A DNA stretch of 64,000 nucleotides from Tillus elongatus (Eukaryota > Arthropoda > Insecta > Coleoptera > Cleridae): contig OZ023264.1 in NCBI GenBank assembly GCA_964006375.1, forward strand, positions 11,728,225 to 11,792,224, in the 5' to 3' direction. The position numbers and the translations under genes were made by a program. Shown piece after piece: positions 12,615 to 24,808 of the stretch; the first letter of the stretch is position 1; each line of letters begins with the position of its first letter. The notes under the pieces are model-generated. The model was not told where the DNA came from. It saw nothing but the letters and a program-made list of their open reading frames with translations, and ran no database searches.

Positions 12615-12628
12615 TCCGTGTAGAACAT

Positions 12629-12630
<2 letters not shown>

Positions 12631-12687
<57 letters not shown>
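12631..12687. repeat. (TA)n array inside the errantivirus RT
   Basis: About 57 bp of TA, with short ATAATATTATA edges, lies inside the reverse transcriptase frame. It separates the fingers/palm portion from the YMDD portion. Confidence 0.97.
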
Positions 12688-12693
<6 letters not shown>

Positions 12694-13865
12694 TATACTC
12701 ATAATGACCTAGATCTGTTGAGAATGCCGTCTTTTCAATGTCGTCCGGATGTATCTCTATCTGATGAAAACCTGATGCCAAATCAATTGTAGTGAAATAG
12801 TGAGATCTACCAATTTTATCCAATATTTCTTCTATTTTAGGTATGGGGTAGCGATCTGGTATGGTTTTATCGTTGAGCTTTCTGTAGTCTACAACGATTC
12901 TCCACTTTTGTTTCCCACTGGCATCTGCTTTCTTTGGGACGACCCAAATTGGTGAACACCACGGTGAATGTGAATGCCTAATAATGTTTTGCTGTAACAT
13001 TTTATCCATCTGTTTTTGTACCTCTTCTTTATGCACCTGTGGGTAACGATATAATTTCGAATGGACAGGTATATCGTCGGTCGTCCTAATCCTATGTTTT
13101 ACAACGTGTGTGGAAGTTAACTTTTCGTCCTCTTTATAAAATATATCTGAATAACGTTTGCATAAATATATTAACTGTTCACGTTCTTCTTGATTTAAGT
13201 GATCCATGCGTATTTCTTTTAAGGCCCAGTTATCATCGCAATTTTTCTTAACACTATTATTATATTTATGATTGTAATTGCTATATATTGCATTATTATT
13301 TAATTCAATGGTCTCTAAAGGTTTAGTAAATCTGACATTAATTTGTGTAGAGGTTGGGTTTATTATTTTAACACTGGCCTCACTATCTGACAATTTAACT
13401 AAACAGTCAGGTATAAATAAATTATTAATTAACACTTGGTTAACAAGTCCATATCCATTGGACTTATTGACAGGAACATTGATTTTAGTTTCCGTATTTG
13501 GCTCAAGAGTATATTCATAAGGAAAATGTATATCAATTTCTAACCTACCTAAGTATAATTTCCTATTATTAAAATCTAGCCTAGCTTTACTTGCAAGGAG
13601 AAAATCGGCTCCTATCAAACCCGTGTAGTTATCATTAAAATTAAATAAACAAAATTCGTGTGGACGATTAGTAATTGAATTCAGTAAAATATTTGCCCTG
13701 TATTTGTGCACGGAGAATCCATGAGCTGATTTAATGTGAAATGATTTTTGAAAGATTTTATTTTTATATTTTTCTTGAACAATATCTGGTTTCAAAAGAC
13801 TTTTACTGCTTCCCGAATCTATGAGCAATTTTCCAGGCAGTTCGGGGATTTCAACATAAGGAAGT
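12688..13865 (-). pseudogene. pol: pol N-terminal part: protease and RT fingers/palm
   Basis: The retroviral-type aspartic protease has its active site DSGSS at about 13810-13822. The RT begins further on, with 'WRIVVDYRKLNDKTIPDRYPIP' type sequence and the first catalytic aspartate in 'FTTIDLASGFHQI'. The frame runs into the TA array after 'DLGHYEY'. The conserved block normally between that point and the YMDD motif, roughly 18 codons, is absent, so the array replaced sequence as well as inserting. The open frame extends a few codons upstream of its first methionine and overlaps the end of gag in a different frame, as expected for a gag-pol frameshift. Confidence 0.9.
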
Positions 13866-13893
13866 TGACATAAATTGAGACTGTTTATTTCTA

Positions 13894-15192
13894 TTAAGGA
13901 TTTTCGGTTGATGTGCCCGGTGAAGGAAAATTTTGATTTTTACGATCGTAAAGTTCGGAAGGTGTATCAATCTCATGAGTAAATAGTTCGTCAGAATTAA
14001 ACCTTGTTCTGGGAACTGTGGATCTTTGCTGATTAGCAGGGAAGTTATTTCTTCTTGACTGTGTTGAAAAATTATTGGAATGTCTTGTAAACCTTGTGTT
14101 GCCACTCGAAGTATCCATGGGTTCAGGATATCTGTTTTGGAAATGTTCTCGTGGGTTTTCTGGTTTAAAAGAGGGCGGTCTAGAAAATTGTGAATTCTGA
14201 TTATTTTGGCTTTGATATTGGGAAGTATTCCTAAATTGTGAAGTTTGATTATTTTGGCTTTGATATTGGGGATTATTTCTAAATGGTTTCTGAAATTGCA
14301 TAACTGGAAAGTTTTGGGGAGTAGAACGATTGTTGAAAGACCTGGTTTGTGGATTGGGGGTTTTATTATTTGGCGATGTATAATTGCCTGATTTAAGAAA
14401 TGTTCTATCCCTATACTCGTAATTTTCTTCCAGAACTATAAACTTAAGAGCATCTTCAATAGATGCAGGTGCAGTGGATCTTACTACCATTCCTAGAGGG
14501 TTTCTAAGTCCCCCGAGGAACGCTTTTAATGTTTGTTGAGCGTAAATTGCTCTTTTCACTTCTAATATTTGTTGATTGTCTTCATTACAAATTAAATTAG
14601 AAACCAGAAGTTGTTCAATATATCTACACCTATTACTAAATGTTAAAGCATCCTCATTATGTTTCTGCTTGAGTGTTAAAAGTTCGCTCAAAAGACTAGT
14701 GTCGTCTCGTTGGTCCGTGAAGTTTTGCACTATAGCTTGTCTTAGGTCTTGCCAATTATTAATAATTTTTGTGCTAATTATAAGTCTAGCTTGACTGGTT
14801 AATTTTGACTGTATAAAATTAACTAAAAAATGATTTAAATATAATCTTTCATCTTCAGCGTTATAAAATGTGTTCATAATGAGATCGCATGCCTTAAGAA
14901 AGTTACCAACATTTGCCGGTTCCCCATTGAACTCAGGTATCATCTTTAAATAGAATTCACTAAAGTTGTTTGCCATATTGTTAGCTTGGGCCATGTTTAT
15001 GCTAAATTCTGTAGTATTAATTAAGTTACTATCAATTTGTTTTACAAGACTAATACTATTTCGAGTAAAATTTTTCTGAACTTCCTGTTCAACAATATTA
15101 ATATCTAAATTATTTTCTTCAGGAATGACTTCTAAGTTATTTTCAAAATTAAACTGATTAAGTCTGCTTATTAATTCACCAATATCCGACAT
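13894..15192 (-). CDS. gag: Errantivirus Gag
   Basis: 433 codons if translation starts at the methionine of 'MSDIGELISRL' (15190-15192). An upstream methionine at 15300 is also in frame but lies in the leader that holds the candidate splice donor, so it is less likely. The middle of the protein resembles the capsid region of errantivirus Gag ('FNGEPANVGNFLKACDLIM', 'LSELLTLKQKHNEDALTF'). The C-terminal third is rich in N, Q, S and R, with two near-identical 'QYQSQNNQ' repeats. No CCHC zinc knuckle is present, which is usual for this group. The frame is intact. Confidence 0.9.
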   Translation of the reverse strand: MSDIGELISRLNQFNFENNLEVIPEENNLDINIVEQEVQKNFTRNSISLVKQIDSNLINTTEFSINMAQANNMANNFSEFYLKMIPEFNGEPANVGNFLKACDLIMNTFYNAEDERLYLNHFLVNFIQSKLTSQARLIISTKIINNWQDLRQAIVQNFTDQRDDTSLLSELLTLKQKHNEDALTFSNRCRYIEQLLVSNLICNEDNQQILEVKRAIYAQQTLKAFLGGLRNPLGMVVRSTAPASIEDALKFIVLEENYEYRDRTFLKSGNYTSPNNKTPNPQTRSFNNRSTPQNFPVMQFQKPFRNNPQYQSQNNQTSQFRNTSQYQSQNNQNSQFSRPPSFKPENPREHFQNRYPEPMDTSSGNTRFTRHSNNFSTQSRRNNFPANQQRSTVPRTRFNSDELFTHEIDTPSELYDRKNQNFPSPGTSTENP

Positions 15193-15239
15193 ATATTCAC
15201 ATACATAAGACAAAGGAACAGAGAAAATATAGGAGAGCA

Positions 15240-15248
15240 ACTTACAGT
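15240..15248 (-). promoter_or_regulatory. Candidate 5' splice site for env RNA
   Basis: Minus strand ACTGTAAGT in the leader between primer site and gag matches a splice donor. With the pyrimidine-rich CTTTCAG acceptor at about 10330-10336 it would remove gag-pol, as known for env RNAs of errantiviruses. This is inferred from position and motif only. Confidence 0.45.
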
Positions 15249-15339
15249 AATAGTAGGAACCAGATGACCATTTGTTCTTCTTAAAAAACCAAGGAACCAA
15301 TATTCTTTTGATGCCTTAGGTTGCTGGGAGATCCGTCAC

Positions 15340-15350
15340 CGACTGCGCCA
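15340..15350 (-). other. Primer binding site (serine tRNA type)
   Basis: Minus strand TGGCGCAGTCG directly follows the 5' LTR. It is complementary to the 3' end of insect serine tRNAs, the primer used by 17.6/297-like errantiviruses. Confidence 0.85.
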
Positions 15351-15671
15351 ATTAACAACACTTGTACTTAGGTTGCTTTTTTAAAAAATTTATTAAACTA
15401 CTTAAACTACTTAACAACAAACTAGCATAGTTACTGCCTAAATTAATAGTGAACAAATATTACACAAAACAGTGGCTTTATATAATAATCGGATAAGTGT
15501 TCGTTGCAGGTTCTCACGGGAACATGCAGATCTAGCTTCCTCTGATTTCGCACTGCTGGCACTATCTGCAACGGTCGGCATAATTCATAGAATCTGCTTA
15601 TGGGAACTGCTGCATGCAAATGTAACTTGATACCATCTACGTGACATATCGTGAGAAGCCATGTGTTAACT
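15351..15671 (-). repeat. Errantivirus 5' LTR
   Basis: 321 bp, nearly identical to the 3' LTR. On the minus strand it starts AGTTAACAC, and a TATATAAAG box lies at about 15474-15483. Confidence 0.93.
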
Positions 15672-15675
15672 CGCG

Positions 15676-16258
15676 GTATTCTCATTAACGAATTTTTTCT
15701 ACGAAAATTAGCTAAAAATTATAAACTGTTAAACCGTAAACTTAACTTAAACTACTGCCAAAGCATCAGAGAAGGGGTCTATTTGAAATACATTTTCTGG
15801 AAATATTTCAGTAAACTGAAGGGCAATAATGGTTGAAGCTAAACCTGAAGGATTTCCAGAACACTTTTTACACAATACGTATTTCTTTCAGGGTCATTGC
15901 CTAAATGTTGTCAATTTTGACGTTTCAAATCGCAACATTGACGTTTTGAGGAAAACCCCAAATTTTTTTCGTTTAAATGGCTATAACTTTTGCGTCTTTA
16001 AAACTACAGACCTAAATTTTATTAAATGGTTCACCTCTTATAATACAAACACACGTACCAAATCTGGTTGGCCTTACTTTGTTATTTCCGGAGACATAAA
16101 TTTTTACCGAAAGAAAACACAACATGAAAAACCTGGCTCAGTCTTCCTGGCTAACGAACTTATCCAAGCCACTTACAAAAGGAAGATACTCAGCAAATTT
16201 GATCAACATGCGCCCATTATCTTCAAGTTATCGATGTGATACACACACACACACACAC

Positions 16259-16262
<4 letters not shown>
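15676..16262 (-). repeat. R1 repeat, right arm, inverted
   Basis: Contains 'ACGAAAATTAGCTAAAAATTATA', 'CCAAAGCATCAGAGAA', 'GACGTTTCAAATCGC' and 'CTTATCCAAGCCACTTAC' type blocks in inverse order to 1133-1728, ending in 'GATACACACACACACA'. It is continuous across the errantivirus with the R1 arm at 8.25-8.31 kb. Confidence 0.7.

Positions 16263-16311
<49 letters not shown>
16263..16311. repeat. (TA)n microsatellite
   Basis: About 49 bp of TA after a short (CA)n run. Confidence 0.97.
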
Positions 16312-16315
<4 letters not shown>

Positions 16316-16350
16316 TATCTCCCCATTAGTGAATTTGGCCATTCAATGGA

Positions 16351-16943
16351 TTGGCATTTAGCGAAGAGGACATTAATTCAAGTTATGTTACGGATAAACC
16401 CTTGCCTGAAAAACCAGAGGTGGGTATCGAAAACAGAAGTGAGAGAGAAGAAAGCCCACAGAACCAGACTGAATTTGGCAATTTGACAGATCAAGGAGCA
16501 GAAGACGATGAAAACGGTAAAGATATATTCGTCAAAACATTACAAGAAAAACATTAATTCATTTATTCCAAGCCTAACATTACGGTTCTAGATGTCACAA
16601 CTCTTTTGCCGTCTATTAGTGACCATAGTCATCCCAAAAAACAATGTCGCACGCCAAGAGTTACACCAGAATCTATCAAGCCTTTCCCTAAAGCAATAAA
16701 TAACTGGATACAAGTAACATGAAGCCTTGGCTCTCCAGAATTTATACTTATACTTCAGAAAAGGATAGATTGGACAAAATTGAACGAGAAGGAACGAAAA
16801 ATCACCCTTGCAAACAACAGATAAAAAAAGTCAAGTTTAACCGTAAACCACAACATTTTTGTAATGATAAGCGTAAACTATACTTTTTTAAAGCTTTAGA
16901 AGCCAAAAAGCACACATTTAATTATTATTTACGGGGAGTGTAA
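16351..16943 (+). pseudogene. Possible pogo/Tigger-type transposase C-terminal relic
   Basis: A short open frame (16351-16557) is acidic. Downstream, across stops, the translation includes 'VTPESIKPFPKA', and a second frame gives 'TSEKDRLDKIERE'. This resembles the '(T/S)PE-x-(V/I)-x-P(F/Y)PKA ... TPEK' tail of CENP-B/pogo-derived transposases. The final part, 'PQHFCNDKRKLYFFKALE', recurs with changes at about 59.95-60.02 kb. The assignment rests on short motifs only. Confidence 0.35.
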
Positions 16944-16959
16944 TCGAATTCTTAGCAGA

Positions 16960-17545
16960 ACATGTCGTGTGTTTGCAGGGAGATTTCCAGATAGACATAG
17001 ACCAACTCCTGGCATAATCAGAAGACTATTGAAAAATTGGTCTGAGAATGGAACGTTCAGGAGGTAATAAAAATAAACCGCTATTGGACAATGAAGAGAC
17101 ACAAATAAATGTTTTGGCATTTTGTACTGCTTATCCGCATGCGCCAATCAGAGACTGCAGTAGAAATTTGCAGCTTTCAAGAGGAACTATTCACAGAATT
17201 CTAAAAATTAACAAATAGACACATAAATGTGACAATGTTTTTTAAGAAATTTTTGAAAAAAGTCAAATATCTCGAAAATGGTTGAGAAAAAGGACATAAC
17301 ATGTTAGTAAAACCTACCATAAAACTTGAGCAATCTAGATCCATAATAAAAAATACGATCTTTCATTTGAAATCAGAAAGTTGATGTCTACTTCCGGTAT
17401 AACCAGAAGACCCATACTAACGTCAATATTTTCAGTGAGCTGGAAATTTTGAGAAACCCACATGCGTGAATTTTCAGAATTCAATTGTGAGCCGTACTCC
17501 AGAAACGGCTAATGGAAGGTCTACGTGGGACACCCTGTATTGACA
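16960..17545 (+). pseudogene. Mariner-like transposase N-terminal relic and element end
   Basis: Shifted-frame translation gives 'FPDRHRPTPGIIRRLLKNWSENGTF' type sequence and then 'RDCSRNLQLSRGTIHRIL', a helix-turn-helix region like that of DD41D-type insect mariners. The 3' side ends in 'GTGGGACACCCTGTA', a mariner-style terminus. There are multiple stops and no catalytic core. Most of the element is deleted. Confidence 0.45.
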
Positions 17546-17800
17546 ATGTGGAAGTAAAAAATAAATTAAGAATTACTAGATTTGTATAACCACTATTTTC
17601 GTTATTCTTACCCCTTTTAACTCTTTTTAACAATAATATTAAGGGACTGAATATAAACAAAACATAAGCAACACAAACTTAAAATTTGAAAAATTTATTA
17701 TCGTACGTATCCATAGCAACCATTCACAGCATTTTCGACATAATGGATACACAATTAAAATTTTCCGTTTCTTAGAAATAATTTTAAAACGACTTGAAGA

Positions 17801-18130
17801 GCCTCGGTGGTTCAGTGGAGCGTGTGCCTCTGAACCGAGGAGTACTGGGTTCGATCCCAGCGTTTTTCTTTCCCCTTTTCAGTACAAACTGTAACATTAA
17901 CATCAACCAAGTTTCTGGCATTGTATTTGAGCCAGTTGAATGTCTGCACGTTCCGTCCCTGGAGGAGGTGTAAAGCCGTCCCGTGTCCATGCGATGTTGG
18001 ACATGTTAAAGGTCCCTACCCTCCTTACAGAAAGACAGGGGTTCGGCAAAATTTCCAGGATAGTGATGTGAAACTGCTCCATGGCGTCGGTGATTGGCTA
18101 TAGTCGCGGAAATAGACCGACGTTAAAAAA
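17801..18130 (+). mobile_element. tRNA-derived SINE
   Basis: The head has RNA polymerase III promoter boxes: A box TGGTTCAGTGG (17808-17818) and B box GGTTCGATCCC (17848-17858), with tRNA-like spacing. About 270 bp of tRNA-unrelated body follows ('GGAGGAGGTGTAAAGCC', 'TTAAAGGTCCCTACC') and then a short A run at 18125. The 5' seven bases do not pair with the sequence after the T arm, so this is not a working tRNA. Target duplications were not found. Confidence 0.65.
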
Positions 18131-19454
18131 CTATTTGATTAGGTATACGTGTATTAACATGTAATTAATTCTGCAGTAATTTTTATCGAGAATTTGATTA
18201 TGTAACGAAAAATAGGTGATTCTATTAAAAACACTGTTGATATTTTCAACAATTGCTGAAAAGTATAAATTTAGGAATTACTCTCAGGTACAAATGTTTA
18301 TTTTAAAAATACCACCTACTAAAATTTTACGGGTTAGGGCTATACCGCCAGAGAGTGGACCTTGGGATGATGCAAATACGCCCTAAAACATTCCCTTCGA
18401 TTATAACATCGATCTATCTCGCAACATTTAAAAATTACATACCAGGGTAGACATATAAAGGAGGGAAGTTTTAAAATTGACACTCTGTATAGAATCCGCA
18501 TGAACTTATCCAGTTGTTTCTTGAAATTTATTTTTATTTCATTATTTTTTTTTGATTAGAGTTTTGACTTTGAGAACTGGCTCATTCAGTCATTGTCAAT
18601 CTTTAAAATGAACAAGGGTGCATCTGACTTTGCTTTTCACAATGGCAAAACCTGTCTTAAGAATGTTACTCTAACAAGCTCTTAAACTTTTTTCTTTTAT
18701 CTTGTTTTATCTCCCTATAAACTTGCTGTTTACTAAAAATATATACTAAAATTAAAACTTACACACATATCCACCCATACGCGTACGCGAGCGCATGTAC
18801 ACTCATGTATACGCACTCACGTCAATAGGCTTTATACGTCCAGTACTTAACACTAGGTGCAGGACAGAAAATGCACATTATTTCTTCATGTGCACATACA
18901 CACACATACATATGCATGCAAACATCTACGCTACAAGTTGTTGCAGGAGAAACACTGGGACACTTTTCACACCAATGGAGCCTGTCATGGCGACTTTTTA
19001 ACATATTGGGGAGGCTGCGGTCAAAATAGGTGAACACAAGGAAAGACACAAAGGAACTTACTTTTATCTATCTGACTATACATTAATCTGCTAAGTTTAT
19101 TTAGTATCCTTCAAGACTATATAGTATATTGCCAGTGGTACAATATTTATTGGAACAGTCCAATTTTCAGAATTTCTTGAAATTTAATCAGTTTACGGCG
19201 TCATAAGCGTAAAATGCACTGTAGAATATTTGTTATCAACGTTTATTAATTCAAATTTCACGATTCTGAATATGCCGTACTTGCTATACAGTTTTTGCTA
19301 TTATCCCCTACTGCTTCTATTGATCTATCGATAGAACAGTTCGCAGCATTAATCAGGGAGTAGAAAATTAAAGTTAGAGACCATCTGCAATATCTGTACT
19401 AATTGCACAAGTTCGCAATACTCGTCAATAAAATGTACTTTTTTTGTTTCACTG
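18131..19454. other. No gene recognised
   Basis: AT-rich DNA with CA-rich microsatellite-like patches near 18760-18930. No domain, RNA gene or shared repeat is seen. Confidence 0.45.
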
Positions 19455-19811
19455 ATGCAGGATAGGGGCAGTGCTCGTTTCATGCTGTATTTTATAGAGC
19501 TGGTGATCTATACAAAGAGTTTTTGTTTTGTTTATAGATGTATCATCAGTCCGTCTTGCATCAATATTTATTGGTATGGCTATTTATTGAACCTTACACA
19601 TGCTGTCGTCCACACTGCAGCACACAATTTTCGTTTAAAGCAACTCCCTTTGGGGGATTTTAACAAACTGACTCATTCTTATCACAAGACATCCGTTACG
19701 CCAACTATTCATTTTTACAAGCACATGCCGCCTAAATTACATAATACCGAAATAAGGATGAAGGCAGTGACATGGCCAGCGAGATGTTTAGATTTTAATC
19801 CTATAGATATA
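19455..19811 (+). pseudogene. Tc1-like transposase C-terminal relic
   Basis: An open frame contains 'VVHTAAHNFRLKQL' and then 'VTWPARCLDFNPID'. The latter matches the last catalytic block of Tc1-type transposases (WPA-R-S-D-NPIE). Upstream residues are not recognisable. The relic is cut at 19812 by the 3' end of LINE copy 1. Confidence 0.5.
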
Positions 19812-20907
<1,096 letters not shown>

Positions 20908-21639
20908 AGTAATATTTTAATTAGCCGTAGTTGGAGTTCTATGTCCCCAATAGGAGAAACGGGGGAATCAAGAGGGCGTGGCTTACACTGTTTGGTTACG
21001 AACGAGTCTTGTCGGATTGGTTGTGGGCGGGATATGCAGTATCTTGTGGGTGGAGCTCTATATACACGCCCATTTGCATAAAGTTAGGTAAAGAATTACT
21101 TGTATTTTTCTTTTAATTAGATACTGAATACAGACGTAGATACTTGTACTCTGGCTTCACAATTACTTATTTTCTTCTGTGTAACAGGTTTCGCTGCAAC
21201 AACATAATAATTTAATTATATACATGTTATCCCATACGTCTTTTCACTTCGTGATTGTGCGAAAAGGTTCGAAAACATTTCAATCACTTTGCTAGCTCTA
21301 AGGTCTTAATAGCAGGCTAATGGCACAATGTGGTGTAAAATGCTTGTTGCATTTAATTAAAGAATGCCAAATTTAATTACGAAAATCCAAGGGTATAATA
21401 GGAATAGCGGAAAAAAGATTATATAGGAGTGACGCAGGAAACAGAAAAATAGGCAGTATCGGTTTGTGATGCCTAATTGGAAAGATCTCTTTATTCGCTA
21501 TTCAAAATTGCTACGGTCTTAAAATTTATTGCAAAAATTAACAGTAAAAAAAGAAATTTCTGTCTGACGAACTTCGCTACAACACACTAAAAAGTTAATA
21601 GCTACCTGGGTTTAATTCTTGACTATGAAAAAAATAAAA
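20908..21639. other. No gene recognised
   Basis: No supported ORF and no repeat shared with the rest of the window. Confidence 0.45.
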
Positions 21640-21990
21640 ACACACCAATCTAGGAGATGTTCAAAATGCATGCCATGGATATGTTGACAGCATCCTAATT
21701 TCAATTAAACGTTAATTAACATTCGAGGCGTGACCGCAGTCGCTTTTTTTCTTCTTAAGTTAGTTATATTGATTGGTATAGTTCTATATACCATACTCCC
21801 ACAGGAAGAAGTCTAATAGAGTAAGATCGGGTGATCGTGCTGGCCATTCTGACGACTTGAGCCTTCCGATCCATCGATGTGCAAATATTAAATCCAGATA
21901 CCGCCAAACATTGATTTGGTTACGTGCTGGTGCTTCGTCCTGCTGAAACCGTATAACATTCGCTAAAACTTTCCTCGTTCAGGATGTAAA
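21640..21990 (-). pseudogene. DD41D mariner transposase relic (C-terminal)
   Basis: Minus-strand translation includes 'QQDEAPARNQINVWRYL' and 'WIGRLKSSEWPARSPDLTLLDFF' type sequence, corresponding to the second and third catalytic blocks of the intact transposase at 33.3-34.4 kb. The 21650-21700 segment resembles the 'HFEHL' C-terminus. The relic is broken by stops and deletions. Confidence 0.6.
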
Positions 21991-22330
21991 TTTGCCAAAA
22001 CTGCCACGACATTGTTTTTTCTCATATCTTGTATAAAGACAGAAACTTCGAATTTCTTTTTGCCAAAACGGCGTAAAAAGTTTCAAAACATATAGAAAAC
22101 TTGAGTCTGGAACGATTTTTTTTGCGTGTGTCGGTTTGTCGTTAGGTTCTTCTGTCGGCCTGTACAATCTTTAAATTTGGTATCCAGTTAGCACCCAAAA
22201 AAGGAATGCCTCGAATTGTTTTTGGGTAAGATCCTTTAGGGGGTAGGGGATTACAGGAGGACGATTTGGTGAAAAAGGACATTTTTCTGTTAAAACTCTC
22301 GAGTAATATAGCGTTTCAGAAGTTTATGAG
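21991..22330 (+). repeat. Dispersed repeat R4
   Basis: Shares, in inverse orientation, blocks with 31968-32280: 'GGTATCCAGTTAGCACCC', 'TTTTTGGGTAAGATC', 'GGGGGTAGGGGATTA' and 'CTCGAGTAAT' type sequence. No coding potential. Family unknown. Confidence 0.6.
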
Positions 22331-22859
22331 TAAAGTAATATGAATATTTTCTTTGTGATCAAGTCATGTACCCTGAATTCATTTGACGAGAATGCATTTC
22401 TGAGGAGAGTAGATTAGCACAGCTATGCGGAAGTAATGATTCAATTTGCAGCACTATTTCTTCAACCGACCGCTGGCACGCTTGATGCATCTATAGAACA
22501 ACTTTTTATTATTTGACGATCAAGAGAAGCAAAGGGCAGCAAAAGAAAATAGATAAAGTTCCAGGTTCACAAAGTTCGTTTAAATATTTAATGACCGGTT
22601 AGTTATTCAAGGCTTCAGACCACCAATTACAGCTACAAAATATTTGGTTGTCATGGCAAAACCCGAATCACAATCTGTGTTTGGTCGTCTTAAGTCTTGA
22701 TTAAATCTAACCGGCCGTTAAATATTTTATCAAGCTTTGTGAAACTGGGCAGCAGTCCAGAAACCACAACTACATAAGAAGAAGAGCTGGTAGAAAATCG
22801 GTCCGCCAAGTGTCATATGATACAGTAGCGGCTCGTGCCTTAATGCATTGGGGGTGCGC
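22331..22859. other. No gene recognised
   Basis: Contains a short inverted pair around 22560-22760 ('TTTAAATATTTAATGACCGGTTAG' type sequence versus 'CTAACCGGCCGTTAAATATTTTATC' type sequence). Otherwise unremarkable. Confidence 0.45.
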
Positions 22860-23260
22860 AAGAAAAAACAGGTCGGGATGCAGAAAATGCGTTATGGTAG
22901 TGAATTTTTATTAAATGCTTCAAATTTGAATAACTCAAATTTCTACAAACTTGAATTTTGGTGTATAGTAGGGTCTTATCCAGGGCAACATATCCACCGA
23001 ATTTCATCAAAATAACTTTGTAATTTTCGGAGAATTTTTTTTTTTCAAAAGCAAACTCAAAATTTGAATAACTCAATTTTCTAAAAATGTAGAAAGTTGA
23101 ATTTTAGTGTGTAGCAAGGTCTTTTACAAGGCAACATATCCACCGAATTTCATTAAAATTTTCCTGACTAACGAACTCATCCAAGCCATTAATAAAAGAA
23201 AGGCACTTGCCGAGTTTCATCGCAATCAGTTGCTGATTTTTTGAGTTATCGGTTGGATAC

Positions 23261-23353
<93 letters not shown>

Positions 23354-23480
23354 CATTTTAATAATTGAAACTGACCCCGGATATGGGTTCTAGGGTCCTA
23401 GTTCGCGCTCATTTGAAAATTTTCTTGCAAAGTCTCTTCATCGATACCTTCTATTGGTGAATTTTTTAAAATAAAAATTA
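22860..23480 (-). repeat. R1 subfamily copy with TA core
   Basis: Starts with a MITE-type edge ('GGGATGCAGAAAATGCG'), continues with the 'ATTTCATCAAAATAACTTTGTAATTTTCGG' type blocks, then (CATA)n, TA (23274-23350), and the R1 left arm with 'GCGCTCATTTGAAAATTTTC' type sequence to 23470. Confidence 0.6.
23274..23350. repeat. (AT)n microsatellite
   Basis: About 77 bp of AT following a (CATA)n run at 23258-23273. Confidence 0.97.
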
Positions 23481-24808
23481 ACTAAAAATGAAGAGCTCAC
23501 CTATTTTTTCCCCGAAAATGTATTATAAAAAAACCTACTTACTAACCTTAATAATTAAATAACTATACTTATCAAGTTTTCCTCTAGTAAGTTATAGGTT
23601 GTAGTAGTTAAAAAGTCCCTTCAAAAGTTAACCTTTAAATTTAAAATATCCACTGAATTAATCACAGTATCACAATTATTTTGTCCACTTATTAGGCAGC
23701 CCAAACTAGGAGCCATAATAATAATAATTTTCTTGTTAGAACATGTAAACAACAACGAAATGATCTAATTAAAATCAATCCGACGCGCAGCACTACACGA
23801 AAATTACTAAACACATGCTAGACACAGACAAGCTCTGCCAAAATTCCACTGCAAACTGCAAGTGTGGAATTTGAGAGCGCACACCAGATTGCTTATTCGG
23901 TCGTTTTCGACGATGATACTCGATCATTTCGCATTGAAGTATCGCATTTCCTCAAGAGCGCAGAAAAATACACACCGCCGGCAACTGATGTATATATGGA
24001 TATTTGGATATGGATGTATATAACGATAACGTCTGCAACCAACCATTAACTCTATACTTATTCTGATGCTGTATTAATGGCTGCCGACTCTGCGATCATC
24101 GATCCTCGATATACTAATTTTGTTTGTTGAATGCAGGAATGCAGGAGATACAAAAGCAAATAAAAATTTATTAAAATATAGCATAGCAAAAGAATTTTTT
24201 TCCACGACAGGGGACAGTGCGCGCGCACGGGAGCACTTATTGAGGAGCTGCCCCTGATATGATATTCGTTTGTGGCTGGAATATACGTCACACATCGGGA
24301 ATTCTTAAAAGAGACTCCCCACAGTTGCGTCGCCGCCATATGCCTAAACCCGGCCCTGTTTAGGTTCAGTTCTGAAAAGATTACGTGAAAACGAAATGGC
24401 AAAATTTCTTTTATCGTATCGCTTAAAATTAATTTCTTGTTCGTTCTGAAAAACTGAATTTATTTCAATCTAATTTTGTCTGAGAGCAGAGTTTCTGTCA
24501 TCGATCCATATTTCTCAGACGTAATGCCACCATAATAACGAAATAATTTGATTTACGGATTGGGTTTGAGCGTGGTATTTTTTGCTTGAACAAGTTTACA
24601 GCTTCCCCTAATGGAAATCAGGGTATGGAGTCAAGAACAAAAACGAGATAGAATCAGCGAGGATCACTTAAAACTACTTAAAGCTTTCCTATATTGCGAG
24701 ACGCCGTCGTCTATTCAAGAGCGCCAATTGGGTCAGAATTGAGTGTCAAGGAAGAGCCAAATGTTTACACTCGGGCTTATGGCCTACAAAAATGACGATA
24801 TAAAAAAG
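23481..24808. other. No gene recognised
   Basis: Probably single-copy intergenic DNA. A 114-codon minus frame at 24058-24402 has a hydrophobic stretch but no splice context or family resemblance. Confidence 0.45.

Larger units (their letters stand above)
8313..15675 (-). mobile_element. Errantivirus (insect endogenous retrovirus, Ty3/gypsy type)
   Basis: A complete proviral layout on the minus strand: 5' LTR (15351-15671), serine-tRNA-type primer site, gag, pol, env, polypurine tract and 3' LTR (8318-8638). The LTRs begin AGTTAAC and end in TTAAT, as errantivirus LTRs do. A 4-bp CGCG target duplication flanks the element (8313-8316 and 15672-15675). The LTRs differ at only two positions noted by eye, so insertion was recent. 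It inserted into an R1 repeat. Gag and env are open, but pol is interrupted by a TA array and a downstream frameshift. This copy therefore cannot move on its own; env could in principle still be expressed. Confidence 0.93.

Noticed and set aside
17801..17872. Functional tRNA gene
   Set aside because: The pol III boxes are good, but the 5' seven bases cannot pair with the 3' sequence after the T arm and the anticodon stem is irregular. It is better explained as a SINE head.
24058..24402. 114-codon minus-strand ORF with a hydrophobic segment
   Set aside because: No domain, no splice context and no composition shift; it is consistent with chance.
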